The notes: generated from the sequence alone by a model not told the origin. A stretch of DNA of 64,000 bases from Fulvivirga imtechensis AK7 (GCF_000331535.1 NZ_AMZN01000006.1:124001-188000), one strand, 5' to 3'; positions 43,068 through 52,703 are shown, numbered from the stretch's first letter. Numbers and translations: made by a program.

Positions 43068-44396
43068 ATGCTGACGCTAAACTGTTTCCATGTCATGATG
43101 ACAAGAGCCCGTATGGGGGCTCTTGTCACCATAGCATTGCTACCGGGATGGCTGACAGCTCAGGATAATTTATTTTTTAGTCCCAATCATGAGGAGACCA
43201 TTGTGGACGAGGTGTCAGTGGGGTCCAGCCATATGCGTGTCCGTCCGCAACCGTTCAATCCTTCCGAAACGGTTTCATTTGATAAAAGAATGACCTTCTC
43301 TGCGCATACCGGAGCCAGGGGCAGCACTTCTCAGTTCCTGGTCAACTCTGAAAAAGGTTATATGGGTATGGATAAAACCATGATGGAGAATTTTTCAGGA
43401 ATAGAACTACCTGATAATGATCAGCTTAGGGTGTTCTACAGAGTTACCGCCACAAATGGCAAAACCTATTATTTTGTGGAGATCAACGGAGAAAGACAGG
43501 TGATCAATCGTTTGCCTGGCGATAATATTGAAATTGATCATACCAATATGTCGGTGAAGAAGTTCGATCAAAATTATTCTCATACCGGAAATACGCTCAG
43601 TGTAAGCAGCCAAAACTACCAGTCAAAAGAATATACCGCCATATCACCAAATACGGGCGTTCCGGTCATGGTATATGTTTCGGAACAAAGCTCAACCCGC
43701 ATCAATCCTGTAAAAGTGCCCAAAACGGTGGGCATATTTGGGCTGGGATATATCTATCATGAAAATAAGACCCAACTGGTGACACGTATTGAAAATGATG
43801 AAGGAACAGCAGAGCTGGAGCGAATAGAAAACACCAATATTTCATTTAATGGAGAAGAATATGCCAAAAGGGAAAATAAGCTGACTGAAAAGGAAGTAAG
43901 GGACAGTGAATTGATAGAAGATGTGATGACAAAAAAGCAACAGGATATCAACAGTATGACTGACTCCAGGGCCGATATCAGGAATATCGAGCAGCAGATT
44001 TTGAATATTGAGAAAGAAAGGGAATCGAAGCGTAAACGGGCTATGAATAAATACATCGATGATGACGCTCCGGCAGAGAAAAACAGTCAATATGCAATGG
44101 AGGCTTTTGACCCAAAGGATGATATCACCATAAGAAAACTGGAATGCCAGAAGAGGGTGCTCGAAATCAACCGATTGCTGGACAGAATAAATTCCAACAA
44201 TCCGGATTACAGCCGGCTACAAAATGAAAAGAGCTGTCAGGAGCAAAAGATTGATGCCTATAAGCAGGCTGAATTGGAGATGATAGCCATAAAAGAAAGA
44301 CATGGGGACAATGTGGAAGAGGCTAACAAGGAGAAGATGAATTATCACTTCATGCAGGTGGTACCCATTATCTATGCCAGGCCATGTGTGTTTTAA
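43068..44396 (+). CDS. Exported coiled-coil protein, unknown function
   Basis: A 442-residue protein with a probable signal peptide (GALVTIALLPGWLTAQD, about residues 17-33; the start may be a later ATG such as 43098). The first 230 residues are beta-rich with no recognised domain; residues about 250-330 and 365-420 are charged coiled coil (EKEVRDSELIEDVMTKKQQD; LEINRLLDRINSNNPDYSRL). It lies 12 bp behind the OmpA gene, so they are likely partners in the envelope. Confidence 0.7.
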   Translation: MLTLNCFHVMMTRARMGALVTIALLPGWLTAQDNLFFSPNHEETIVDEVSVGSSHMRVRPQPFNPSETVSFDKRMTFSAHTGARGSTSQFLVNSEKGYMGMDKTMMENFSGIELPDNDQLRVFYRVTATNGKTYYFVEINGERQVINRLPGDNIEIDHTNMSVKKFDQNYSHTGNTLSVSSQNYQSKEYTAISPNTGVPVMVYVSEQSSTRINPVKVPKTVGIFGLGYIYHENKTQLVTRIENDEGTAELERIENTNISFNGEEYAKRENKLTEKEVRDSELIEDVMTKKQQDINSMTDSRADIRNIEQQILNIEKERESKRKRAMNKYIDDDAPAEKNSQYAMEAFDPKDDITIRKLECQKRVLEINRLLDRINSNNPDYSRLQNEKSCQEQKIDAYKQAELEMIAIKERHGDNVEEANKEKMNYHFMQVVPIIYARPCVF

Positions 44397-44416
44397 ATCC
44401 GGCATAATTCCAGAGG

Positions 44417-45709
44417 TCAGTGGCTAACCCTCCAAATGATGCCGGTAACATCATCGGTAACTAGCAGATTGCCGTCCGGTAATACCGTAACACCTACCGG
44501 ACGGCCATATACTTTTTCTTTGTTTAGGTTATCTATAAAGCCGGTGAGAAAATCTTCGGATTTTTGCACCGGCTTTCCACCATCGAATGGCACAAAAATA
44601 ACCTTGTACCCGGAAAGCGTAGAGCGGTTCCATGAGCCATGCTGAGCGATAAATGCGCCACCATGGTATTTTTCAGGAAAGCCTTCGCTATCATAAAACA
44701 CAAGACCTAAAGAGGCGGTATGAGACAGGAGTGGGAGATCGGGTACTACGGTGTTTTCAACGATAGGCGGCTTCTCCTTTACTCGTGGTTCATCATGCTG
44801 CCCAAGGTACACATAGGGCCATCCATAAAATGCACCTTCTTTAACATGTGTCAGGTAATCAGGCACCAGCTCATCGCCTAGCATGTCACGCTCATTAACA
44901 ACCGTCCATAGCTCATCCGTACCCGGCAACCAATCCATTCCTACAGGATTCCTTAATCCACTCGCATAAACTTTCAGCTCCGAGCCATCCGGATTAATTT
45001 CCAGGATGCTGGCTTTTAAAAATTCTTCTTTCAGGCCATGTTCAGCCACATTGCTACCCGATCCAACTGCGATATAGATCTTGGATCCATCTTCATTGGC
45101 AATGATATTTCGGGTCCAGTGCTGGTTATGCTTTCCTGCGGGAAGGTCTGTTATCTTTTCTCCTTTTTCATTAATATTGGTTTGCCCGGCTTTGTATGGG
45201 TAGCGCCATACGGCATCTGTATTGGCTACATAAAACCAGTCACCCAGCACCAACATACCGAAAGGTTGATTGAGATTTTTCAAAAAAGTAGTACGCACTT
45301 CAGGGATACCATCATTATTTGAATCGCGAAGCAGCGTAATGCGGTCGGCACTTTTTTTAAGGTTTTTAGACTTGTGGGCTCCAATGATCACCGCTCCGAT
45401 TTTTTTGATCAGGCCGTAGTTTGAGTTGCTTTCAGCCACCAGCACATCTCCGTTTGGAGTCACATACATCCATCTCGGATTTTCCAGTTTGTCAGCATAC
45501 ATATCAACAGTAAATCCTTCGGGTGCCTGAGGTTTTCTGTTTCCTTTCCAGCCGGTAACGTGGCTGAAATTCATTACCTGCTTGGTGGCGTAGGGGGGTG
45601 GCAGTGTGTCATTAGGATTGTCGTCTGGCATCACTTGCTTCTGTGTCACGCATGATGATACCGCGATAATGATCATCAGTGTGCAGGCGGGAAAGTATCG
45701 GGAATGCAT
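44417..45709 (-). CDS. Sorbosone/glucose dehydrogenase-like lipoprotein
   Basis: A 430-residue lipoprotein (lipobox IIAVSSC, Cys20) with a six-bladed beta-propeller of the PQQ-dependent sugar dehydrogenase family: PEGFTVDMYADKLENPRWMY, NQPFGMLVLGDWFYVANTDA, KIYIAVGSGSNVAEHGLKEE, ASGLRNPVGMDWLPGTDELW, AFIAQHGSWNRSTLSGYKVI, GRPVGVTVLPDGNLLVTDDV. Such enzymes oxidise aldoses or L-sorbosone in the periplasm with PQQ; many Bacteroidota members have unknown substrate. The gene is monocistronic and convergent with the coiled-coil protein gene, 20 bp apart. Confidence 0.88.
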   Translation of the reverse strand: MHSRYFPACTLMIIIAVSSCVTQKQVMPDDNPNDTLPPPYATKQVMNFSHVTGWKGNRKPQAPEGFTVDMYADKLENPRWMYVTPNGDVLVAESNSNYGLIKKIGAVIIGAHKSKNLKKSADRITLLRDSNNDGIPEVRTTFLKNLNQPFGMLVLGDWFYVANTDAVWRYPYKAGQTNINEKGEKITDLPAGKHNQHWTRNIIANEDGSKIYIAVGSGSNVAEHGLKEEFLKASILEINPDGSELKVYASGLRNPVGMDWLPGTDELWTVVNERDMLGDELVPDYLTHVKEGAFYGWPYVYLGQHDEPRVKEKPPIVENTVVPDLPLLSHTASLGLVFYDSEGFPEKYHGGAFIAQHGSWNRSTLSGYKVIFVPFDGGKPVQKSEDFLTGFIDNLNKEKVYGRPVGVTVLPDGNLLVTDDVTGIIWRVSH

Positions 45710-45991
45710 TTTTACTCTGGTAATTTAATCAAAACGATGTAAAAAAGACTGTAATTACCATGCCAAAATGTATCAAATACTGACATTCAGTTAGTTAATA
45801 ATAACTTATTATAGAGTTTGTATAGTTTTTTCCACGCTGGAGTTCGTATTGCCGTTCTTTTACTCAATACTCACGACTTCTATATCGAACTCAGGTTAAA
45901 ATATGATTTTTATCATGTTGAAAGCTAATCTTTAGCAGTCATATTCACGTGTTTGAAACCTTAATTTGCAGGTAGTAACAAATGTTGATCT
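45710..45991. other. Intergenic stretch with short repeat
   Basis: No gene. At 45881-45900 is TATATCGAACTCAGGTTAAA, a short repeat similar to the sequences at 50666-50685 and, reversed, at 18480-18493, probably the end of an IS-related repeat. The divergent genes on both sides need promoters here, and TTAATTTG near 45960 is a possible degenerate -7 box for the nucleoside phosphorylase gene. Confidence 0.4.
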
Positions 45992-46708
45992 ATGAGTTTA
46001 CATATAGGCGCTGAACCTGGCGAAATTGCCGAGACCGTTTTGTTGAGCGGTGACCCTTTAAGGGCTAAGTTTATTGCTGAAAATCTGCTGGAAGATGCTG
46101 TCTGTTATAATACCGTACGTAATATGCTCGGATTCACCGGCTATCACCATGGAAAGCGGGTATCAGTTCAGGGCTCGGGTATGGGACAACCGTCACTGGC
46201 TATCTATGTACACGAACTGTTGCAGTCTTACAAGGTAAAGAACCTGGTAAGAATAGGTACCTGTGGTGCATTGCTTCCCGATATCAGACTCGGTGAGATT
46301 ATCATAGCTCAGGGTGCATGCACCGATTCGAATGCCAGCAGGTTGCAGTTTAATGGATTGGATTTTGCTCCTTTGGCGGACTTTAATATGTTGCTCAAAG
46401 CGTATGAATCAGCCGGAAAAGAGGGCATCAAGGTGCGGATTGGGAATGTTTTTAGCACTGATCTGTTCTATTTTAAAAATGATCCGGAACGCTGGAAGGT
46501 ATGGTCGGAACATGGCGTTTTATGTGTGGATATGGAAACCTCGGCTCTTTATACCATGGCCGCTGCTGCAAATGCAAGGGCGTTAAGTATACTTACCGTT
46601 AGTGATAATATTATAACCGGATCTTTCAGCACGTCAAAGGACCGAGAGCAATCACTGATCGACATGGTGAGGATTGCCCTTGGAGAACTGGACCTGGTAA
46701 ATGCCTGA
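45992..46708 (+). CDS. deoD: Purine-nucleoside phosphorylase, DeoD type
   Basis: A 238-residue cytosolic enzyme of the hexameric nucleoside phosphorylase family that splits purine (deoxy)nucleosides with phosphate for salvage. Diagnostic segments: MSLHIGAEPGEIAETVLLSG, GDPLRAKFIAE, GTGMGxPS-type loop (SVQGSGMGQPSLAIYVHELL), VRIGTCGALLPDIRLGEIII, and VDMETSALYTMAA with the catalytic region TVSDNIITG. Length is normal. It is transcribed alone, convergent with the LytTR gene. Confidence 0.95.
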   Translation: MSLHIGAEPGEIAETVLLSGDPLRAKFIAENLLEDAVCYNTVRNMLGFTGYHHGKRVSVQGSGMGQPSLAIYVHELLQSYKVKNLVRIGTCGALLPDIRLGEIIIAQGACTDSNASRLQFNGLDFAPLADFNMLLKAYESAGKEGIKVRIGNVFSTDLFYFKNDPERWKVWSEHGVLCVDMETSALYTMAAAANARALSILTVSDNIITGSFSTSKDREQSLIDMVRIALGELDLVNA

Positions 46709-46726
46709 TGGGGAATTAACACCAAC

Positions 46727-47461
46727 CTACAAGGTTTTGATATGGTTCACAAGCCAACTGTGTTGTGACCTGCCTATCGGTATCCTCTTCTGTCCGATAT
46801 GCACCTCCTGTGCGTCTATGGCATCTATAGCTTCTAAATTGATCAGGTAAGATTTATGGATACGTGCGAAGTTATATTTCGTAAGTTTTTGTTCCAGATC
46901 TTTGAGGATGGCACGAAGTGCAAAGCGCTTTTCTCTGGTAAAGACATTAGTATAGTTGGCGTCTGCTTCCAGGTATAGGATGTCTTGGAACCTTAACTTA
47001 ACAAGCATACCTCCTGTCCTTACAAATAGACTGTCGTTAAGTACAAATCCTGCCTCTTGTTCCTTTTCTTCCTTTTGTCGGGCTTCATTGGCAAAATTAC
47101 TTAATGCCATCTCTACCGTGGTAAAGATATTCTTCTCCTCATATGGCTTGACCAGGTAACCATAGGGATGCACCTTTTTGGCGCGATCAAGAGTTTCTTT
47201 ATCCGCATGGGAAGTAAGAAAAATATAGGGGATCTTGTATTGTTCTCTGATAATTTGTGCGAGCTCGATACCATCGTCACCGCCTTTTAACTCTATATCT
47301 AAAAGTGCCAGGTTGGGGGTATGATCCTCAAGAATAGTCAGGGCTTCCCGGGTATTCGCGGCACGACCACATACCTGATACCCCAAACCCAATAGCATAA
47401 ATTTGAGATCTTCCGCTAAGATGAGATCATCTTCAACAATCAGTATGTTTACTTTATTCAA
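46727..47461 (-). CDS. LytTR-type two-component response regulator
   Basis: A 244-residue regulator: receiver domain with the acidic pair D11/D12, phospho-acceptor D55 (LALLDIELKG), FLTSHADKET and the Lys of YLVKPYEEKN, followed by a LytTR DNA-binding domain (VKLRFQDILYLEADANYTNV; FARIHKSYLINLEAIDAIDA; IPIGRSQHSWLVN). These regulators usually pair with 5TM/7TM histidine kinases, often unlinked; no kinase gene is adjacent here. It is divergent from the subtilase gene, with 205 bp between their start codons, and could regulate it. Confidence 0.92.
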   Translation of the reverse strand: MNKVNILIVEDDLILAEDLKFMLLGLGYQVCGRAANTREALTILEDHTPNLALLDIELKGGDDGIELAQIIREQYKIPYIFLTSHADKETLDRAKKVHPYGYLVKPYEEKNIFTTVEMALSNFANEARQKEEKEQEAGFVLNDSLFVRTGGMLVKLRFQDILYLEADANYTNVFTREKRFALRAILKDLEQKLTKYNFARIHKSYLINLEAIDAIDAQEVHIGQKRIPIGRSQHSWLVNHIKTL

Positions 47462-47666
47462 GGGTTAGGTGTTCAGTTACGATAAGGTAGTACTAAAATA
47501 AAAAAGAATCTAAACATAGCCCACAGTAATACCGGTATTTGAATACCTGTTTTGGTGATGACAATCTTACCTGCTAATGATTCATATCATCGCTAAGCGT
47601 GGGGGAAAAGCGGTAATTGTGGTTTGGAATGAAATTTCGCAATCAATCCACCTAAATTTTTTTGTT

Positions 47667-50075
47667 ATGAAAAACCAACAGACCTTAAGTTGTTTTACTC
47701 TTAATCAAAGGAGAAGAACACGTCCCTACATGAATGGTCATGAAAAGATAAAACCATACAGTGGTTTTATCATTGTCAGACTTTCTGATCAGTTTGCATA
47801 CCTTGATGGTGAAAATCTCAAAGAATTCGCTAAAAAGAATAAAATGGATAAAATCTCAGCTATTCTTGAGAAATATCCTCCAAAATCTATCAGAAGAAGC
47901 ATCAAAAGTGTGCCCGTTTCCCGTTTGAAAGAACTTGAAACCAATGCACAGAAATCGGATTTCCCGCCTCTTAACAGCCTTACTAATTATTGGAGGTTAG
48001 ACTACCGCAATTTTGAAGGCAGTCTTGATGAACTTGTACATGTGTTTCAGGATGCCTATGAAATAGAGGTGGCCTACAAGGAAGCTTCCGTTTCTGACCC
48101 GTTGATCAATGCTGCCGATGATACGCTGGCGGCACAGCAGGGATACCTGGAAGCAGCTCCGGATGGTATTGACGCACGGTGGGCATGGACACAGCCCAAC
48201 AGCGAAGGCGTGGGCGTAGGCCTGGTTGACCTGGAGCAGGGTTGGATCCCAGGCCATGAGGATCTTGCTGCCGCTGCTCCTTCCCTGGTGTTCAATGATA
48301 ACCTGCATGGTGTAGGAACTTATATCGGTGACCACGGTACCGCTGTGCTGGGAGAGATCATCGGTGTTGATAACGACCGTGGTGTTGTAGGTATCGCTCC
48401 TTCTGTAAGCTATGTGAAAATGGTGTCACACTACGAAGCTGCCACTGGTACAGCGCTGCACGTAGCTGATGCCATTGTAGCCGCCATCACCAATATGAAT
48501 GCCGGAGATGTACTCCTTCTCGAGGTGCAAAGAAACTACTTGCCCACAGAAACAGACAGCGCTGATTTTGATGCTATCCGTTTGGCAGTAGCAAATGGCA
48601 TTATCGTAGTGGAAGCAGCCGGTAACGGCAACAATGACCTGGATACATGGGTAAATGGTGCAGGCTTAAACTATCTCAACAGGGCCAGCATGGATTTTCG
48701 CGATTCCGGTGCTATCATGGTGGGCGCTTCTACCGCAACAGTGCCTCACAACAGGGCATGGTTTTCCAACTATGGCACACGTATAGACTGTTATGCCTGG
48801 GGTGAAGACATCGTGACTTCGGGCTATAGCAACAGACAAGGAAATACATCCCTTGGGGGAGCGGCTACGGGTACCTTTAATGATGACTACACCAGTACGT
48901 TTGGCGGCACCAGTGGAGCGTCACCAATTATTGTAGGAGCTGCGTTGACCCTGCAGGGCATGTACAAGGCTACCGCGCTTACTCTGCTGTCACCTATGCA
49001 AATGCGATCCCTGCTGTCAGACCCGGCTACCGGCACTCCGCAGGGTGGAGCTGTTCTGGGTAATATAGGGGTAATGCCTAATTTGAGAGCCATAATCGAG
49101 AACACGCTGGAGATTACGGCTGATATTTACATGCGAGACTATGTGGGCGATACCGGAGTTGTGCCCAGCGCTGGTGCCATAAGCGCCAGTCCGGACATAA
49201 TCGTTACCCCGGCACCTGTGGCCGATCCCACATTGGCGTTTGGTGAGGGTAGTGGTACTGAGAACTCCAATACGCTGGGTTCCACCGTGGAGTTTGGTCA
49301 GGATAACTACATTTATGTAAGAGTGAAAAACAGGGGTGGCAGTGCCGCAACCGGTGTTACTTCAACCGTGTACTGGAGCGAAGTATCCACATTGATCACC
49401 CCGAACATGTGGAATCTTGTCGGTACGTCCAATCCTATCAATGTGCCTGTAGGGGATACCCTGATGGTCACTGACCCGATCACCTGGGCGAGTGCAGACA
49501 TTCCTGCTACAGGGCATTATTGCTTTGTTGGCATTTTGAACCATCCGCAAGATAGCGCTCCTCCGATTCCGGGTCCCACCAACTTCGATTGGAATGATTT
49601 TACCAACTTCATTCGTAATCACAACAACGTGACCTGGAGAAACTTCAATGTAGTAGATGTTGACCCTAACGAGCCTAATGCTGCTTTAGAGTTTAACATC
49701 ACCGGAGCGCCAGATAAAAGAAGGTACTTTGATCTGGAATTGCAAAGAGCATTGCCCCGTGGTGCAGAACTTTGGCTCGAGCTTCCATACAACCTCTTTG
49801 CTTCAATGAATATCAAGGGCATAGAAGCTAAAATTGATAAAAAGAAGTTGTCGGCAAGTGTATTACTGCCTAACCTGAGAAGGATCAGGTTGTGTAACCT
49901 GTTGATTCCAAAAGGAGCTAAGTACAAATGCAGGTTCATGGTGTCTGGTCGTCAGGGCTTTGAGAATGGCATGCACCAGATAGCCGTCCGTCAGATTCAT
50001 GACAAACTGGAAGTAGGTCGCATTACCTGGGCGATCAGGCCTAAGCAGTATAAACGAGATAAAAAAGCAAAGTAA
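47667..50075 (+). CDS. S8 family serine peptidase without signal peptide
   Basis: An 802-residue subtilase starting at the ATG at 47667 (MKNQQTLSCFTLNQ); a frame upstream to 47577 has no plausible start context. Catalytic triad D188 (GLVDLEQGW), H223 (GDHGTAVLGE) and S416 (GGTSGASPI) are intact, with the oxyanion Asn in AAGNGNN. Residues about 45-150 form an N-terminal domain, and about 500-690 include Ig-like beta domains (NYIYVRVKNRGGSAATGVTS). No hydrophobic signal sequence is seen, nor a T9SS C-terminal domain, so it appears cytosolic or is exported in an unknown way. Downstream is a MITE copy, then a terminator. Confidence 0.88.
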   Translation: MKNQQTLSCFTLNQRRRTRPYMNGHEKIKPYSGFIIVRLSDQFAYLDGENLKEFAKKNKMDKISAILEKYPPKSIRRSIKSVPVSRLKELETNAQKSDFPPLNSLTNYWRLDYRNFEGSLDELVHVFQDAYEIEVAYKEASVSDPLINAADDTLAAQQGYLEAAPDGIDARWAWTQPNSEGVGVGLVDLEQGWIPGHEDLAAAAPSLVFNDNLHGVGTYIGDHGTAVLGEIIGVDNDRGVVGIAPSVSYVKMVSHYEAATGTALHVADAIVAAITNMNAGDVLLLEVQRNYLPTETDSADFDAIRLAVANGIIVVEAAGNGNNDLDTWVNGAGLNYLNRASMDFRDSGAIMVGASTATVPHNRAWFSNYGTRIDCYAWGEDIVTSGYSNRQGNTSLGGAATGTFNDDYTSTFGGTSGASPIIVGAALTLQGMYKATALTLLSPMQMRSLLSDPATGTPQGGAVLGNIGVMPNLRAIIENTLEITADIYMRDYVGDTGVVPSAGAISASPDIIVTPAPVADPTLAFGEGSGTENSNTLGSTVEFGQDNYIYVRVKNRGGSAATGVTSTVYWSEVSTLITPNMWNLVGTSNPINVPVGDTLMVTDPITWASADIPATGHYCFVGILNHPQDSAPPIPGPTNFDWNDFTNFIRNHNNVTWRNFNVVDVDPNEPNAALEFNITGAPDKRRYFDLELQRALPRGAELWLELPYNLFASMNIKGIEAKIDKKKLSASVLLPNLRRIRLCNLLIPKGAKYKCRFMVSGRQGFENGMHQIAVRQIHDKLEVGRITWAIRPKQYKRDKKAK

Positions 50076-50084
50076 ACTCTAATC

Positions 50085-50244
50085 AGTGTCTATATGAAAA
50101 CTCTGAGTGGCTTTAAGAAAATGTTCCCGTTAAAGAGCGGGATGAAGTGCCAAAAAGCGGAGTCCCGTGCCGTTGTTACAGTTGTCGGGATGGGTATCTT
50201 TGGGACGAGCATAACGCAGATATTGGCGTTTTCTTATAGACACT
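50085..50244. mobile_element. MITE-like repeat, full copy 1
   Basis: A 160-bp element bounded by imperfect inverted repeats AGTGTCTATATGAAAAC (50085-) and GTTTTCTTATAGACACT (-50244). The interior is rich in short inverted repeats (CCCGTTAAAGAGCGGG) and has no ORF. A second copy at 55364-55490 shares both ends and the internal pieces CTCTGAGTGGCTTTAAGAA, CCAAAAAGCG, GTTGTCGGGATG and GCGTTTTCTTATAGACACT with minor changes. It inserted between the subtilase stop codon and its terminator. Confidence 0.8.
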
Positions 50245-50266
50245 AAGTATAATTAACCTGGCTTTG

Positions 50267-50326
50267 GCCGCTTGGCCCATGCAGGCATCATTGCTATGCA
50301 GCATGGGTCGAACGGCTTTTTTATTT
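50267..50326 (+). terminator. Terminator of the subtilase gene
   Basis: GCCG (50267-50270) pairs with CGGC (50313-50316) and CCCATGC (50277-50283) with GCATGGG in 50301-50307, followed by TTTTTTATTTT. The MITE copy separates it from the gene it serves. Confidence 0.65.
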
Positions 50327-50353
50327 TAAGGCCTGAATATAAACGTAGTGAAA

Positions 50354-50551
50354 TCAGCGTAGATCTTTAGATTCAGGAGAACCTTCCAACTCCCGGGTCA
50401 TTCGCCTGATTACCCGGTCCATCTCCTGAGATTTTTCGTGGTCACTCTGATGCTTGTTGATTAAGCCTTGTATGTTCACGGCATCAATCAATTTCATTAT
50501 TTGTTTCAAAATCGGCTGTCCAACAAAACGAATCTCTTTATCTTTACTCAT
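50354..50551 (-). pseudogene. IS4-type transposase N-terminal remnant (DUF4372-like)
   Basis: The frame from the ATG at 50551 (MSKDKEIRFVGQPILKQIMK, LINKHQSD) resembles the N-terminus of Bacteroidota IS4-family transposases with a DUF4372 domain. After KHQSD the family similarity stops and an unrelated 24-residue charged tail leads to the stop at 50354, so most of the transposase is missing. About 115 bp upstream, TATGTCGAACTCACGTTAAT (50666-50685) may be the element end. A short stand-alone protein cannot be excluded. Confidence 0.5.
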
Positions 50552-50665
50552 GTCTATGTTTATTTGTGGAAAAACAAACATAAGACTTTGGGCGAAACCT
50601 CTGGGGAGTAGCCCTCTTTTATATTATTTTAGTCGGTCAGTAATGATATCTTTAATCAATTTTGC

Positions 50666-50685
50666 TATGTCGAACTCACGTTAAT
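50666..50685. repeat. TCGAACTC repeat, possible IS end
   Basis: TATGTCGAACTCACGTTAAT resembles TATATCGAACTCAGGTTAAA at 45881-45900 and the reverse of 18480-18493. It lies on the upstream side of the transposase remnant. The same core at three gene-poor places suggests the end of one repeat or IS family. Confidence 0.4.
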
Positions 50686-50744
50686 TGATGATGCCGGTTT
50701 GATGGAATACGAACATATGGATTCCTGAGTTTAATTTTTTATCA

Positions 50745-52703
50745 CTAAAACCTTTCCCTCTTCACCAGATCTCCCTCAGCATTATAAAACTTCCATGTAC
50801 CGGATTTCAGGTTGTTTTTATAGCGGCCTTTGATGATGATATTGCCGAGGCTGTCATATTCCAGATAGGTGCCATGCTTCAGCCCATTTTTAAGGGATAC
50901 TTCATACTTAAGCTGGCCGTTAGGGTAGTGGTCACTCATGTTTTTGTCGCTGAGGTCATCGGGTAAGATATCTTCTATGGCTATGGATTCTTCAGGTTCT
51001 TCTGTAAAAACAGTGTCCGCAGACTGCTGAATAGCGCTGGCGAACAGGTCGTTCCATATTTTTACCTGTTCATAGTTCATATACTCAAAAATGATTTCAT
51101 GAGCCAATAGCTTTCCTTTTGGTTTAAACTGAATACCGATCATGGGAAAGCTCTCCAGATACTCACGATGGGCATAAATAGCCTCATAGGATTCCCTGTC
51201 CAGAAATTTTTTGCTGTCTGCTATTAATTGCCTGGGATTAATGTAAACAAACAATGTTGATTTATCTTCAAACCGGCTCATGTAGTCGCTGAAATCACTG
51301 TTGCCACTCAGTGTAGCTTCTTCGTTATACCTGGTGATGATCTTGCCTAATGTTCTGGGAGAATTACTGAATACCACATAATCTCCCACTATAGCATAGT
51401 AAGGCTTTTCTATTTTAGAAAAAGCCCTGCCAAAGATGATCTTGAAAAAGCCCTTCACCGACAGAAAATTGATCTCATGATCTTTATATTCGATGCCATT
51501 AAACTTTACCGGAGTCTTTTTTCTGATCTGGTCTTTAATAAAGTTTAGGTTTTTGACGGCTTCATCCACACCTTTGTGCTTAAGGGCCAGTGCAAACTCT
51601 GCTACCGCATGAGGATTGTCGGTGCTGAGCTGAATAAATCCTATTTCGTCATCCATCCAGCTCAGAAAGTGCTCTTCAATGCTGATGCCTAAAAACTTTT
51701 CCAACTTCCTTTTATTTTCCTGATACGATTTACCCTCTTCTGAAGAGGCTACTGTTTCTACCAGATGTTGGTAAAACTTTTCCGCCTTATTAAATCCAAG
51801 GCTCACGAAATAAGAGGTGTTATCAGGTGCTATTTCAGGAAGTTTGATCCTGCCTTTACCTCCCTTATGCAGGGCATGTAGCATGGTAGGTACAGAATCA
51901 ATCACATTGGAAAGGCCACTCATGGTAAAATGCTCGTCACTCATATCGAAGTTGATACCAGTATAGACCGTTGATTCCAGGAAGCTGAGAGCTGCAGATT
52001 CATCTTGCGTAAGCCATTGCTGTAAAAAGGCGGTGAAATATTTGTGCTGTAGATACACGGTGATCTGGTCGTCATCCATACGTCTGTTTACATCCAGAAA
52101 ATACAGATCCCGCGCTATCTGAGGCTCATCTTTCTGATCAATAGATTGCTCTATCAGGGTATGGGTAGTGGAGACAGATAATAGGTTGTCATTAAAGTTA
52201 AGGTAAATATGAGTAGGGGAGTTCTTAAAGCTTATGTCAATGATCTCACCTCCATGGTAATCGCGCGTTTGCACAGCGGTAGTTTCATCTGTCAATTGGT
52301 CGATATAATTTTTTAGGAAATTAAACTGCATGGCCTTTTGCAGATCGATGATATAAAGGTAATCGTATTCATTTCTCCTGACCTCATGAATGGAGATCAC
52401 TACCGGTCGGGCAGCTACCATTTCCCAAAGCATTTCGTTCTCCTTCATTTCCGCATTCATGCTGTCGATACTATTACCGATCTCAGCAAGATATGTATTG
52501 GTTTTCAGGTAGTTCCATATCTCGTTCGAAGTAAGCTTTTTCCATTGTGTAAACGGATCATCCATTTTTATGACCACTGCCGCATTGGCTGGTACTGCAT
52601 TCAACGGATCGTTTTTCTTGACAGGTGAGAGATAAAAGAAATAGAGGTATATGGCACCGGCTATAACAACTACAATTAACAGGACTATCAATACTTTCTT
52701 CAT
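50745..52703 (-). CDS. DUF3352-like membrane-anchored protein with MORN-type C-terminus
   Basis: A 652-residue protein from the ATG at 52703 (MKKVLIVLLIVVVIAGAIYL), with one N-terminal membrane anchor. The long middle part resembles DUF3352 proteins (AVPANAAVVIKMDDPFTQWK; YYAIVGDYVVFSNSPRTLGK; STLFVYINPRQLIADSK), a Bacteroidota envelope family of unknown function. The C-terminal 55 residues are YwqK/MORN-type repeats (YPNGQLKYEVSLKNGLKHGT; YEYDSLGN-type; YKNNLKSGTWKFYN), normally found as separate proteins; here they are fused. Monocistronic. Role unknown. Confidence 0.75.
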   Translation of the reverse strand: MKKVLIVLLIVVVIAGAIYLYFFYLSPVKKNDPLNAVPANAAVVIKMDDPFTQWKKLTSNEIWNYLKTNTYLAEIGNSIDSMNAEMKENEMLWEMVAARPVVISIHEVRRNEYDYLYIIDLQKAMQFNFLKNYIDQLTDETTAVQTRDYHGGEIIDISFKNSPTHIYLNFNDNLLSVSTTHTLIEQSIDQKDEPQIARDLYFLDVNRRMDDDQITVYLQHKYFTAFLQQWLTQDESAALSFLESTVYTGINFDMSDEHFTMSGLSNVIDSVPTMLHALHKGGKGRIKLPEIAPDNTSYFVSLGFNKAEKFYQHLVETVASSEEGKSYQENKRKLEKFLGISIEEHFLSWMDDEIGFIQLSTDNPHAVAEFALALKHKGVDEAVKNLNFIKDQIRKKTPVKFNGIEYKDHEINFLSVKGFFKIIFGRAFSKIEKPYYAIVGDYVVFSNSPRTLGKIITRYNEEATLSGNSDFSDYMSRFEDKSTLFVYINPRQLIADSKKFLDRESYEAIYAHREYLESFPMIGIQFKPKGKLLAHEIIFEYMNYEQVKIWNDLFASAIQQSADTVFTEEPEESIAIEDILPDDLSDKNMSDHYPNGQLKYEVSLKNGLKHGTYLEYDSLGNIIIKGRYKNNLKSGTWKFYNAEGDLVKRERF

